A stretch of DNA of 64,000 nucleotides from Kuafuiihalomonas sp964473255 (GCA_964473255.1 CAYYOT010000014.1:1-64000); one strand, 5' to 3'; positions 24,375 to 33,487 are shown, numbered from the stretch's first letter. Notes: a model not told the origin generated them from the sequence alone. Program-made: numbers and translations.

Positions 24375-27300
24375 GCGACGCCGACGCTCGACGCCGGATT
24401 CGCGAGGACTTTTCCTGCGGCTTTCTCGTCGAGGCGGCCGCAGGAACCGGGAAGACCCAATGCTTCGTCGAGCGGATCGTCTCCGGGCTTCGACAGGGCC
24501 GCTTCGTGGCTGGTCAGGTCGCGGCGGTCACGTTCACTCGGAAGGCGGCCGGGGAGCTTCGGCTACGGGTTCGGACCGAGCTATCCCGGGCTCTCGGGTC
24601 GGCTGACGGCGAAGAGAAGAGCCGGCTCCGGAGTGCGCTTCTTCATCTGTCGGAGGCCCACATCGGCACGATTCACGGTTTTTGCGCCGAGATCCTCCGA
24701 CGCCATCCGGTGGAGGCCGGCATCGACCCAGCATTTCGAGAGATCGATGAAGAGGAAGCGCAGCAGCTCTTGGGGCGGGCGTTCGATCGTTGGTTCGAGG
24801 GGCGCCTCGCCGATCCTCCGCCGGGTCTGAAGCGCGTCCTGGCCCGCACCGAGGTCGACGATCGACCCGTCCGTGAAAGGCTGATGCAAGCCGTCACCGA
24901 TCTGGCGGAGGTGCGTGACCTCGACGCGCCGTGGGCGCTGGTCGACGCGTCCCTCCTCGAGGAGGCTCGCGTCCTCGCGGCCGACGTCGCGGCCCTCGCA
25001 CCGGACGTCGCCGCCGGCCGTCCACGCCAGGCGTACAAGCTTGGATTCATGCGTGCGGAGCTCCTGGTCGAGGTGGCGGAGCGCTGGGCACGTTCCGATG
25101 GTCACGAGGCGCTTTCCGAAGACGAGCTCGAAGCCGACCTCGTGTGGCTCGCGGGCAGGCTTCGGCCAGCCCGGGACCTTCGAGGCACCTGGAGCGAAGA
25201 TCTCAGCGGACCCAAGCTCGAGGCTTCGTACAACACTCTGCTCGCGCGACTCGGTGCATTCCGCGATCGGGCCAACACCCGGCTGGCCCCCCTCCTGCAG
25301 CGAGAGCTTCGCGACGTGGTCGAGGCTTATCGTTGTCTTCAGCACGCGTCGGGGACGGTCGACCACCTCGACCTCCTGCTCCACACGCGCAGACTGTTGG
25401 TCGAGCATCCTGACGTACGGCGAACCGAGGCCGCGCGTTTCGCCTTCATCGGAATCGATGAGCTTCAGGATACCGATCCCGTGCAGACGGAGCTGATGCT
25501 CTTGCTCAGTCAGCGTGAGTTCGAGGGAAGCTCGTGGCGAGACGTGCGACCCGACCCTGGCCGGCTTTTCTTGGTCGGCGACCCCAAGCAAGCCATCTAC
25601 GGATTCCGTCGCGCCACGATGGAGCTCTACCTCGCGCTACGGACGCATCTGCTGGCGCGTGGTCTGGAGCGTTTGGAGCTGAGGCGGAGTTTTCGGGCGC
25701 GGGGACCGATCCAGCGCCTGGTGAACCGCGTGTTCGAGCCGGTCTTCGGCGCACCCGACGAACCGCAGCCTTCCCAGCCGGGCTACGTGCCCCTGGAGGG
25801 CGGCGACGAGGACCGGCCGGAGCTCCCTTCGATCGCCGTGCTCGCGGCCCCGCAGCCCTGGGGAAAGCAGGGCCGGGTCACTCTTCAGGCCCACGGGGAC
25901 TCGTCTGCTCGATCGATCGTCGGCTTCGTCGACTGGCTTCTTCATCGGAGTGGGTTCCAAGTTCGATCGCGGCCGGGCCCTCGCTCGAGTGACGGCTGGC
26001 GGCCGGTCGAGGCCAAGGACGTCGCGGTGCTGTTTCGCTCCGTCCGATCGTTTTCGACCTGGGGACCCGACCCCGCGAAGATCGTGGCTGACGGTCTTCA
26101 GGAGCACGGGATACGCTCGTCGCTGCTCGGCCGAACTCGGCTTGCCGACCGGGATGAGGTCGAGGCCGTTCGCACCGCTCTCCACGCCCTGGAATGGCCC
26201 AGCGAGCCTTTGTGGGTCTACGGAGTGCTGACGGGACCGCTCTTCGCGCTGACCCCGTTCGAGGTGCACCGCTACCTCCGGCGTCATGGGCACTTGATGC
26301 CGTATCGGGCCGGTGAACCGGCCGAGGATCGGGACGATCAGCCGGCGGGCGAACGTGACGCGCTCGACGAGCTTCGGTCGGTCGAGGAGGCCCTGTTGGT
26401 GCTCGAGAAATTGAGCCGCGAGCGGAACGCACGACCCGTTGCCGAAACGGTCGTCGAGCTTCTGCTGATCACCGGAGCCATGACTGGCTTCGCCCACGAG
26501 CCCGCCGGCACCGAGGTCGTGGCCAACGTGGAGCGGGTGATCGCGCTGGCGCGATCCTTCGAGCAGCGAAGTCCTGGCGGCATCCGTGGCTTTTTGGAGC
26601 TCTTGGACCGGGCCCGAGAGAGCAGCAGCGTCCAGCGCGCCCAGGCCGAGCATGGTGAGGGCGTTCAGATCAGTAACGCCCACAGAATCAAGGGTCTCGA
26701 GGCTCCGGTGGTGATCTTGGCCGACGCACGAAAGTCGCGGTGGTCGCGGGCGGATCGCTTCATCGACGTGGCGCGAAAGATGGCCGCCATCGAGCTCGTG
26801 GGATGCCGACCCCGCGAGCTCGACCACGTGGAGCCGCAGCTGAACCTGCAGTCACTCGCCGAAGAAGATCGCCTGGCCTACGTCGCCGCGACGCGGGCTC
26901 GCGACCTGTTGGTCGTCACCGGTTCCGGCACCGGTTGGTCGGACCTCGGAATCGACCAGAGCTGGTTTGGTCCATTTCACACCGCCATCTATCCCGACCC
27001 GCAGACGGTTCCGACGACGACGGACGCGTGGGGCAGTGACCCGGCCGCGCCCAGCACCGTCGACGACCCACCGGCGGGATCTCGTTTTCACCGGCCGATC
27101 GTGGCCGGGGCGTACGGGCTGGACGCGCAAACGCCCTACGTCTGGATCAGCTGTGCGCACGCCCGGGTCCAGCCGCAGCCTCTGCGTGGACTGGAGCGCG
27201 AGGATGCGCTGAACCCCCAGGGCGCGGAAGCCGACGTTTCGTTCGAACGACGCACAGCTTGGCGGAAGAAACTGGCTACGTCGCAAGTCAACGGGCGACA

Positions 27301-27832
27301 GCCGCAGGAACGGCTTGTCCGGGCTTCGAACACCTTCGAGAGTCCTCCCGACACGACGGTGCGCGTGCGGCGGGAGTCGGTGCCGCGGGCGCCGGGCCGG
27401 CCCACGGGCGCTCGGTTTGGTCAGCTCGTGCACGATTTGCTCTCCACCCGCCCGTGGGATCTCGCGCTCGATTCGCTGTCCGAGCACGCTCGTCTGCTCG
27501 GGCGCCCGCTCCGCGCGACGCCTGAGGAAGCGGTCGCGGCCGGAGAGGCGGTGCGCCGACTCCTCGAGTCACCCTGGGGCTCGGAGATCGCTGGCGCGAC
27601 CGAAGTAGCGACCGAGATGCCCATCGTTTTTCGTACCGACGTCGGCGAGGTGATGGACGGTGTGATCGACCTCCTCTACCGTTTCCAGGATCGATGGACG
27701 GTCGTCGAGTACAAGACCGGTCGCATCACCGAGGAGTCCGACGAGCGGGCCGTTCACCAGGTCCAATGGTATGTGGAGGCGGTGCGCAAAGTGGTCGACC
27801 GGCCGGTTCGGGGCGTGGTCCTTCGGATTTGA
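24371..27832 (+). CDS. addA: AddA-like helicase-nuclease, UvrD/REP family
   Basis: A 1153-aa superfamily 1A helicase with C-terminal nuclease, the motor subunit of AddAB-type recombination enzymes. Motifs in order: Walker A EAAAGTGKT, motif Ia VTFTRKAAGEL, Walker B as FIGIDELQDTDPVQ, motif III VGDPKQAIYGFRRA, motif V NAHRIKGLEAPVVI and motif VI YVAATRARDLLVV. The nuclease domain near the C-terminus has GVIDLLYRF and VVEYKTG. Its ATG sits in the overlap with the AddB-like stop, so the two are made together. The order B then A and the complete motifs support an AddAB complex rather than RecBCD. It ends two bases before the convergent EAL gene. Confidence 0.92.
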   Translation: MSDADARRRIREDFSCGFLVEAAAGTGKTQCFVERIVSGLRQGRFVAGQVAAVTFTRKAAGELRLRVRTELSRALGSADGEEKSRLRSALLHLSEAHIGTIHGFCAEILRRHPVEAGIDPAFREIDEEEAQQLLGRAFDRWFEGRLADPPPGLKRVLARTEVDDRPVRERLMQAVTDLAEVRDLDAPWALVDASLLEEARVLAADVAALAPDVAAGRPRQAYKLGFMRAELLVEVAERWARSDGHEALSEDELEADLVWLAGRLRPARDLRGTWSEDLSGPKLEASYNTLLARLGAFRDRANTRLAPLLQRELRDVVEAYRCLQHASGTVDHLDLLLHTRRLLVEHPDVRRTEAARFAFIGIDELQDTDPVQTELMLLLSQREFEGSSWRDVRPDPGRLFLVGDPKQAIYGFRRATMELYLALRTHLLARGLERLELRRSFRARGPIQRLVNRVFEPVFGAPDEPQPSQPGYVPLEGGDEDRPELPSIAVLAAPQPWGKQGRVTLQAHGDSSARSIVGFVDWLLHRSGFQVRSRPGPRSSDGWRPVEAKDVAVLFRSVRSFSTWGPDPAKIVADGLQEHGIRSSLLGRTRLADRDEVEAVRTALHALEWPSEPLWVYGVLTGPLFALTPFEVHRYLRRHGHLMPYRAGEPAEDRDDQPAGERDALDELRSVEEALLVLEKLSRERNARPVAETVVELLLITGAMTGFAHEPAGTEVVANVERVIALARSFEQRSPGGIRGFLELLDRARESSSVQRAQAEHGEGVQISNAHRIKGLEAPVVILADARKSRWSRADRFIDVARKMAAIELVGCRPRELDHVEPQLNLQSLAEEDRLAYVAATRARDLLVVTGSGTGWSDLGIDQSWFGPFHTAIYPDPQTVPTTTDAWGSDPAAPSTVDDPPAGSRFHRPIVAGAYGLDAQTPYVWISCAHARVQPQPLRGLEREDALNPQGAEADVSFERRTAWRKKLATSQVNGRQPQERLVRASNTFESPPDTTVRVRRESVPRAPGRPTGARFGQLVHDLLSTRPWDLALDSLSEHARLLGRPLRATPEEAVAAGEAVRRLLESPWGSEIAGATEVATEMPIVFRTDVGEVMDGVIDLLYRFQDRWTVVEYKTGRITEESDERAVHQVQWYVEAVRKVVDRPVRGVVLRI

Positions 27833-27833
27833 C

Positions 27834-28550
27834 TCAGGCGTCGAGCGAGCGGGCTTCGACCTCGCGGTCGGAGAAGAGCGGACCCTGCGCCCACTTGATT
27901 CCGAGCTGCCGGGCAACCTCCATGTGTCGGAGTGACTGCACGCCTTCGATCACGGTGGCGATGTCCTTGGCCGCAGCAAAATTCACGAGTCCTTGCAGCA
28001 GCACCTCGTAACATGCGTCGGCTTCGAGCCGCCAAAACCATCGGCGGTCGAACTTGATGAACTGGCAGGAATCGAGGAGGTCGAAGGAAAAGAGGCTGCG
28101 TGGCCCGCCGACGTCGTCCAGAGCGCAGCGAACCCCGATGCGCTCCATGTCGTTGAGGAACGACTGCACGGAAGCCAGATTGTCTGCACTGTGATTCTCC
28201 ACGATCTCGAGAACGATACCCGAGTCCGTCTGGAAGACGTCGATCCAGTGCTGGATTTGATACGACTCGAGAAACCCGTGCGGGTCGAGATTCATGAACA
28301 GAGGAAGGTCACTGGGCCGATTGGCAAGCTGAAGCGCCTTGAGCCGCGACTCGAGAGTGAAGAGGAGCGTTCGGTCGTCGCGAAGAGCACCGAAAACCAA
28401 GTTCGGGGCCACGTCTTCGCCGTCGACGTTGAATCGTGCCAACGCTTCGTAGGCGACCACGTCGTTCGTATCGAGGTCGATCAGGGGATGATAGGCGCAC
28501 CCGAGCCGATTGCGATCGAGAAGGTGAATGACGCGAGCCTTGAGCGGCAT
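27834..28550 (-). CDS. EAL domain protein, probable c-di-GMP phosphodiesterase
   Basis: A compact protein that is almost only an EAL domain (238 aa from ATG 28550; an open frame reaches TTG 28646). Catalytic residues can be followed: the EAL Glu in VAYEALARF, Asn in FMNLDPHG, Glu in IVLEIVEN, Asp in ALDDVGGP, Lys in FIKFDRR, Glu in TVIEGVQS and Gln in KWAQGPLF. Known active EAL proteins have DDFG and AEGVE; the variants DDVG and IEGVQ are mild, so activity is plausible. It lacks a GGDEF or sensor domain and membrane segments. It lies downstream of, and probably with, the DUF2007-like gene. The start is uncertain, since none of the three candidates has a good ribosome-binding site. Confidence 0.85.
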   Translation of the reverse strand: MPLKARVIHLLDRNRLGCAYHPLIDLDTNDVVAYEALARFNVDGEDVAPNLVFGALRDDRTLLFTLESRLKALQLANRPSDLPLFMNLDPHGFLESYQIQHWIDVFQTDSGIVLEIVENHSADNLASVQSFLNDMERIGVRCALDDVGGPRSLFSFDLLDSCQFIKFDRRWFWRLEADACYEVLLQGLVNFAAAKDIATVIEGVQSLRHMEVARQLGIKWAQGPLFSDREVEARSLDA

Positions 28551-28653
28551 GGCCACCCCGCGGCGGCGGAGCGACGCTTGGGGAGATAGAGCAGCCCCGC
28601 GACTCGGCATGGTTGCACTGTACGGTGAGTCTTCGCGCGGTATCAACGAGGGA

Positions 28654-28965
28654 CTATACGTCGCGCTCCTCGCCCTCGGGAGCGAGCCCCACGGCGCCTT
28701 GCTCGGGTTCTTCCGATGTCAGCGACAGCCGACCGTCCGGCTCCTTGGCGAGCGCGGACAGGACCTCTCGAGCCTCATCCTGGTCTTTCGTCTCCACCCA
28801 GACCTCCACCCCTCGACCCCCGTACATTCCGAGGTTCTCGTTGTGCACCTCGGAACGGAGACCGTGGCTCTCCAGGACCGAGCGGACGAAATGCGCTTCG
28901 AAGACGTGGGGCGCCGAGTAGATGAGGGTATATCGCGACTGGGGCACGGCAGCATCATTCAGCAT
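28654..28965 (-). CDS. DUF2007-like small signalling protein
   Basis: A 103-aa cytoplasmic protein whose core YTLIYSAPHVFEAHFVRSVLE, then GLRSEVHNENLG and VEVWVETKDQDEAREVL, matches the small ferredoxin-like DUF2007 fold (putative signal-transducing proteins). That fold resembles PII-like or ACT-like modules. The last 25 residues are acidic and probably disordered. It begins at ATG 28965, divergent from udk, and is followed on the same strand by the EAL protein gene, so they may act together in signalling. No ligand is predicted. Confidence 0.65.
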   Translation of the reverse strand: MLNDAAVPQSRYTLIYSAPHVFEAHFVRSVLESHGLRSEVHNENLGMYGGRGVEVWVETKDQDEAREVLSALAKEPDGRLSLTSEEPEQGAVGLAPEGEERDV

Positions 28966-29060
28966 GACGGATGGCGGACGGTCCAGCGTCCACGGGTTCT
29001 CGGAGGCTTCGCCCCCCCCCAGTCCGGGGGTCGGGGGTCGGCCGTGCTACGGTGGAGGCG

Positions 29061-29684
29061 ATGAAGCCGCTCTTCATCGGGATCGCGGGAGGCACGGGTG
29101 CCGGGAAGACCACCATGGCCCAGGCGCTTTCCGAGGCCGCCGAGGGCAGCGCGTCCGTGATCGAGCACGACGCGTACTACCGTGACCGATCGGGGTTGCC
29201 GCAGGCCGAACGCGACGCGATCAACTACGACCACCCCGAGGCGCTCGAGAACGAGCTGTTGGCGGAGCACCTGGACGCCCTTTGTTCCGGGCACGCCATC
29301 GATCGACCGACCTACGACTACTTCAGTCACACGCGCCGAGCGGCGACCGTACGCGTCGACCCCGCTCCGGTGATCATCGTGGAGGGTATTCTGGTACTGG
29401 CGGTACCCGATCTGCGGGACCGCTTTCAGCTGAAGATCTTCGTGCAGACCGACCCGGACCTACGGGTGCTCCGACGCGTGGCGCGCGACCTGGCCGAGCG
29501 GGCGCGAAGCTTCGACGATTTTCGGAGGCAGTACCTGAAGACGGTGCGCCCGATGCACGATGCTTTCGTCGAGCCGTCGAAGCGCTACGCAGATGTCATC
29601 ATCCCCGAAGGCGGGTCGAACCCGATCGCCATCGAGCTCCTAGCCAACCACGTTCGTGCTCACGTCGCCGGTTGGGACGGCTGA
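29061..29684 (+). CDS. udk: Uridine kinase
   Basis: A 207-aa P-loop kinase that phosphorylates uridine and cytidine in pyrimidine salvage. Visible features are GIAGGTGAGKTTMAQ at residues 7-21, the substrate motif IEHDAYYRDRSG, INYDHPEALENELL, PTYDYFSHTR, VIIVEGILVL, and the lid RRVARDLAERARSF. ATG 29061 follows GGTGGAGGCG, a usable ribosome-binding site, and begins the first beta strand, so the longer frame from 28971 is rejected. Its last 25 bases overlap the convergent FAD oxidoreductase gene. Confidence 0.95.
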   Translation: MKPLFIGIAGGTGAGKTTMAQALSEAAEGSASVIEHDAYYRDRSGLPQAERDAINYDHPEALENELLAEHLDALCSGHAIDRPTYDYFSHTRRAATVRVDPAPVIIVEGILVLAVPDLRDRFQLKIFVQTDPDLRVLRRVARDLAERARSFDDFRRQYLKTVRPMHDAFVEPSKRYADVIIPEGGSNPIAIELLANHVRAHVAGWDG

Positions 29685-30841
29685 GCCGGCGTGCTCCGGG
29701 TCCAGCGGGCAAGCGTCTCCGGAATCGCGGGAAACAAAGCCGACGTTCGAACCAGACCTTCGGCCAGGCCCGGACGCCAAAGGATGGCCTGAAGACCGCC
29801 GGCGATCCGCATGCGGGTTGTGAACGTGCGACGAAACGTGCGGTGCCAGGCTCGAGCCGCGTCCTCCGGACGGCGGTTCTCGACGAGGATGTGGGCCAGA
29901 TGCCGCGCTCCTTCGAGCGCCATGGCCTGGCCGTCTCCGACCAAGGGCGGGATGACGGCGGCGGCGTCGCCCACGCGGAACACCGGTCGACCTCCCTCGG
30001 GTCCGCCGAGTGGCTGCATGCGGCCGAGATCGATCGCGGCCACGCTGAGCGTCTCACGGTCGGGTAGTGGCGCGAGACGCGACAAGCGGTCGGCCAGGAC
30101 GGGATGGGCGTCCGCCATGGCGTTCGCGATGGACGTCCATGAGCGGTCCTGTTGCGTCTTCAGCCACGACGTTCGGAGGAGGCAGCACACGTTCATGACG
30201 CCATCCTCTACGTGGCTCATCCCGCAGTAGCCCCCGGAAAAGACATGAATCTCCACGTGGCCCTCGAGCGTCCGGTCGAGCTGTGGGTCCCTCGCTCGGT
30301 GATGCCGCTTGAAGGCGGCGTACGCTTTCGTCGGTGGGGCGGCGGCGGGATCGATGCTGCGGTCTACGCGCCGGTGCCGACCGTGGGCGGCGACGATCGT
30401 CTGGGCGTGAAGCTGGCCTCCACCGTTCAGATGAACGGTCGTCGTTTCGTCGCCAGACTCGAAGCCGTGAACCTCGGCGGTCAGCGTCGTCGCGCCCTCC
30501 GCTTCGGCGCGGCGCCAGAGGAGAGCATCGAGCGCCCGCCGGGAGAGGCCGAGACCCGCGCCCGGAAGCGAAAACGCAGCGGTCGCGCCCGATGGGCCGG
30601 CGAATCGCGCCCGCTCGATCGACGGGGCGCCGGCGGACGCCACCGCCGAAAGAAGGCCGAGACCCTCGAGAGCGTCGCGACTCTCCGGCGACAGGAACTC
30701 TCCGCAGAGCTTGTCTCGGGGCACGGGCATCTTGTCGACGAGACATACGCGCGCTCCGGCGCGACGCAGATGGATGGCCGTTGCCGAGCCGGCCAGCCCG
30801 CCCCCGATGACGGCGAAGTCGAAGCGGTCGGCTAGGGACAA
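29660..30841 (-). CDS. FAD-dependent oxidoreductase of the geranylgeranyl reductase type
   Basis: A 393-aa flavoprotein with the dinucleotide-binding motif FAVIGGGLAGSATAIHL at the N-terminus, then DKMPVPRDKLCGEFLSPES, the geranylgeranyl-reductase/halogenase-like CGE signature. The second FAD motif is FRVGDAAAVIPPLVGDGQAMAL. Homologues reduce or hydroxylate polyketide and isoprenoid chains. The start is set at TTG 30841, seven bases after GGAGGGGG; it overlaps the stop of the upstream type III PKS by 10 bases, so coupling is likely. It may modify the PKS product (resorcinol, pyrone or quinone), which is inference from the pairing. Confidence 0.85.
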   Translation of the reverse strand: MSLADRFDFAVIGGGLAGSATAIHLRRAGARVCLVDKMPVPRDKLCGEFLSPESRDALEGLGLLSAVASAGAPSIERARFAGPSGATAAFSLPGAGLGLSRRALDALLWRRAEAEGATTLTAEVHGFESGDETTTVHLNGGGQLHAQTIVAAHGRHRRVDRSIDPAAAPPTKAYAAFKRHHRARDPQLDRTLEGHVEIHVFSGGYCGMSHVEDGVMNVCCLLRTSWLKTQQDRSWTSIANAMADAHPVLADRLSRLAPLPDRETLSVAAIDLGRMQPLGGPEGGRPVFRVGDAAAVIPPLVGDGQAMALEGARHLAHILVENRRPEDAARAWHRTFRRTFTTRMRIAGGLQAILWRPGLAEGLVRTSALFPAIPETLARWTRSTPAQPSQPAT

Positions 30842-31920
30842 AACGTGGCCCCCTCCAGAGTGAGTCCGGGTCCAAACCCGAGGGCGGCGACCCGCCCGCC
30901 CTGTCGTTCGAAGACCTGTTTGAGCACGAACAGGATCGTAGCGCTGCTCATGTTGCCGTAGTCGCGGAGGACCTGCCTCGAGGCTTCGAGCTCGGGTAGG
31001 TCGAGGGCGTTCTCGACGGCGTCCAGGATTCGGCGCCCACCGGGATGGACGGCCCAGGCCAGATCGCTTCCGCGCACCCAGCCCGAAGGCCCAGACTTCG
31101 CGAAGAGCTCGTCGACGAAGGCGGGTGCTTCCGATTCGAGATGGCGGGGCACGTCCGCGGACAGGCGCATGACGAAGCCGTGGTCGCCTATGTGCCAGCT
31201 CATCTGGTCTTCGGTGTCGTCGGTGAGGCGCGACGCCGTGGCGACCACGCGGGCCCGATGCTCGGCTCGACCTTGGCCGTAGACCGCGGCGGCGGCGCCA
31301 TCGGCGAAGAGGAGGTTCGCGACCAAGGTGTCGGTGTCCTCCCCTTTTTGCATGTGCAGGGTGCACAGCTCGACGGCGACCTGCAGGACCGTGGCTTCGG
31401 GATGGGCGCGCACGATATCGTCGGAGGTGCGGATGCCGTTGAAGCCGGCGTAGCAGCCCATGAATCCGATCAGCGTACGCCGGACGTCGGGCGAAAGACC
31501 GAGCGACTTCACAAGTGCCTGGTCGGGCCCGGGCGCAAACAAACCGGTGCACGTGGTGAGGACGAGGTGGGTGATCTCGTCGGGCGCGACGCTGGCCTCG
31601 TCGAGCGCTCGGCGCGCGGCGATTTCCGCTAGGGGTACGGCTTCCCGCTCGAAGACCTCGAGCCGCTTCCGGGTCGACGGAAAGGGATCCATGTCCCAGG
31701 ACGGCGGATAGAAGGAAAACGTCGTCGGCTCGAGGGAGGCGTGGTCATCGAGCACGGTGTGCCGATGCTCGATGCCGGTGCGTCCGGCCATCCGGTGGAT
31801 GACGGCGGAGCGACGCCCTCCCCCCACGTGGGCCAGGAAGTCGGCGCTGCGGGCCTGCGGCACGCGGATGGAGGGCACGGCCGTCCCGAGACCCAGGAGC
31901 TGCGTCGCCAGAGGGCGCAT
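30832..31920 (-). CDS. Type III polyketide synthase
   Basis: A 362-aa chalcone/stilbene-synthase-like enzyme that extends an acyl-CoA starter with malonyl-CoA and cyclises it to a pyrone, resorcinol or chalcone-type product. The catalytic triad is visible: Cys in IGFMGCYAGFNG, His in AWAVHPGGRRIL and Asn in LRDYGNMSSATI; the C-terminal GFGPGLTLEG loop is conserved. The ATG at 31920 gives the standard N-terminus LLGLGTAVPS. Bacterial relatives make alkylresorcinols or alkylpyrones from fatty acyl starters. It is followed by an overlapping FAD oxidoreductase gene and divergent from a GNAT gene. No methyltransferase gene, a common third partner, is adjacent. Confidence 0.95.
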   Translation of the reverse strand: MRPLATQLLGLGTAVPSIRVPQARSADFLAHVGGGRRSAVIHRMAGRTGIEHRHTVLDDHASLEPTTFSFYPPSWDMDPFPSTRKRLEVFEREAVPLAEIAARRALDEASVAPDEITHLVLTTCTGLFAPGPDQALVKSLGLSPDVRRTLIGFMGCYAGFNGIRTSDDIVRAHPEATVLQVAVELCTLHMQKGEDTDTLVANLLFADGAAAAVYGQGRAEHRARVVATASRLTDDTEDQMSWHIGDHGFVMRLSADVPRHLESEAPAFVDELFAKSGPSGWVRGSDLAWAVHPGGRRILDAVENALDLPELEASRQVLRDYGNMSSATILFVLKQVFERQGGRVAALGFGPGLTLEGATFCP

Positions 31921-32037
31921 CACCCGCGGACCACAACCGGTTCGATCCTGAAGGTCCACCGAAGGTGCGCCGTTGAGGCCAGAGTTCAGGAGTTTTCGCA
32001 GTCCATTGCGCCGCTCCGATGATGGTAGCGTGCATCC

Positions 32038-32484
32038 GTGCAACTCGACGTGCGCGCGGCCACGGCAGACGAGCTCTCGACCTGTCTGGCGATCCGGGAA
32101 GAGGTCTTCATTCGGGAGCAGCAGGTTCCGCGCGAGCTCGAAGTCGACGGTCGCGACGACGAGTGCTGGCACTGGCTCGCATGGGTGGGGGAGCACCCGG
32201 TCGGCACCGCGCGCGCCCGCTTGGTCCGGCCCCCGGGGACGGCCAAGGTCGAACGGGTGGCGATCCGAACACCCCAGCGCGGGCTGGGCTACGGCCACGA
32301 GCTCATGGCCGCAATCGAGAAGGACCTCCGCGCCGAGGGACTGAAGCGCATCGTCCTCGCCGCCCAGGCGTCGGCCGTCCCGTTCTACGTGCGTCGGGGC
32401 TACGTCACCGAGGGCGAGATGTTCCTGGAAGCCGGCATCGAGCACCGAACCATGGCGCTGGACCTCACCGACAAAGACGCGTGA
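32038..32484 (+). CDS. GNAT family N-acetyltransferase (ElaA/YjcF type)
   Basis: A 148-aa acetyltransferase with the ElaA-like N-terminus CLAIREEVFIREQQVPRELE and acetyl-CoA loop RTPQRGLGYGHELM (the Q/R-x-x-G-x-G/A motif). The last core element, AVPFYVRRGYVTEGEMF, ends with EHRTMALDL. Substrate unknown; family members act on small amines or protein N-termini. The start is GTG 32038, divergent from the type III PKS across 117 bases. Confidence 0.88.
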   Translation: MQLDVRAATADELSTCLAIREEVFIREQQVPRELEVDGRDDECWHWLAWVGEHPVGTARARLVRPPGTAKVERVAIRTPQRGLGYGHELMAAIEKDLRAEGLKRIVLAAQASAVPFYVRRGYVTEGEMFLEAGIEHRTMALDLTDKDA

Positions 32485-32520
32485 CGACACCGCGCCGCCC
32501 TGCTAGTCTCCCGAGTCCAC

Positions 32521-32594
32521 GCATCCATAGCTCAATTGGATAGAGCACTGGACTTCGAATCCAGGGGTTGGGGGTTCGAGTCCCTCTGGGTGTA
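32521..32594 (+). tRNA. tRNA-Arg, anticodon TCG
   Basis: A complete cloverleaf can be drawn. The acceptor stem is 32521-27 with 32587-93 (its first pair is a G-U wobble and a T-G wobble sits at the fourth pair), the D arm 32530-46, and the anticodon stem CTGGA/TCCAG with loop CTTCGAA and anticodon TCG at 32555-57. The variable loop has five bases, the T arm GGGGG/CCCTC has loop TTCGAGT, and the discriminator is A at 32594. The anticodon reads CGA. CCA is not encoded. No tRNA-flanking integrase or attachment repeat is seen. Confidence 0.95.
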
Positions 32595-32635
32595 CTACGC
32601 TAGGCAAAACGGTGGTTCGGCCGGGACGTCCAATC

Positions 32636-32667
32636 GGGAGCCGAGACTCCGGGGAGCCGAGACTCCG
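32636..32667. repeat. Two tandem 16-bp repeats downstream of tRNA-Arg
   Basis: GGGAGCCGAGACTCCG occurs twice back to back at 32636-32651 and 32652-32667. Each unit has inverted ends GGAG and CTCC, so each could fold as a small hairpin and the pair may act as a terminator for the tRNA transcript. The rest of the tRNA-GST gap (32595-32786) holds nothing else I can identify. Confidence 0.6.
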
Positions 32668-32786
32668 CGGCCGATACCAACCAGAAGCAACGCAGTTGGG
32701 AGCAAGTGCTCTCGTAGCCCGTCGGCGGCGCAGGAACTCGTCGCCGGTCCGTTTGACCGTGGCCTCGCGACGTTTCACGGTGTGGC

Positions 32787-33461
32787 GTGTCTTCCTCGGT
32801 CGTCGTTCACCATCTCGAGAACTCTCGTTCGCAGCGCGTCCTCTGGCTTCTCGAGGAGCTCGGCGTGCCGTACGAGCTTCGAACCTACCGTCGAGACTCG
32901 AAGACCATGCTGGCGCCACCGGAGCTGCGCGAGCTTCATCCTCTCGGCAAGTCGCCCATCGTGGAGGACGGCGGAAAGCTCTACGCTGAATCCGGCGCGA
33001 TCCTCGAGCACCTCGCAGAGTCTCACGGAGGTGCCCATCTCTACCCGGACGAAGGTGAAGCCAAAGACCGGTGCCGCTACTGGCTTCACTACGGCGAGGC
33101 CTCGTTGATGCCGTTGTTGTTCCTCCGGCTCGTCTTCGATCGTCTTAGCGCCCCACCTGTCCCGCTCGTGGCTCGACCGCTCATGAAGACGGTTGCGTTC
33201 GCCTTCGATCGAGCCTTTCTCGCGGACCAGCTGCGCCTGCATGCGGATTTCATCGATGCGGAGCTGGTCGAATCGACTTGGTTTGCCGGGGATGCACTTT
33301 CGCTGGCCGATTTCCAGATGAGCTTCCCGCTCCAGGCAGCAGTGACCCGAGTTCCAGTGCTCGCCGATAAGTCGAATGTCTCCCGCTTTCTCGGGCAGGT
33401 CCGAGAACGACCCGCATACCAGCGCGCCCTGGAGCGCGGGGGGCCGTACGCCTACGCCTGA
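32787..33461 (+). CDS. Glutathione S-transferase
   Basis: A 224-aa cytosolic GST. The thioredoxin-like N-terminal domain holds the substrate/glutathione site: HHLENSRSQRVLWLLEELG with an active-site Ser, HPLGKSPIVEDGG with the cis-proline region, and AESGAILEHLAE with the conserved ES pair. The all-helical C-terminal domain follows, with FAGDALSLADFQMSFPL as the N-capping motif. It conjugates glutathione to electrophiles or peroxides. The start is GTG 32787. A hairpin at 33488 follows the gene. Confidence 0.92.
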   Translation: MSSSVVVHHLENSRSQRVLWLLEELGVPYELRTYRRDSKTMLAPPELRELHPLGKSPIVEDGGKLYAESGAILEHLAESHGGAHLYPDEGEAKDRCRYWLHYGEASLMPLLFLRLVFDRLSAPPVPLVARPLMKTVAFAFDRAFLADQLRLHADFIDAELVESTWFAGDALSLADFQMSFPLQAAVTRVPVLADKSNVSRFLGQVRERPAYQRALERGGPYAYA

Positions 33462-33487
33462 GAGTGGGGGGCGCGTGGGGTTCGGTC

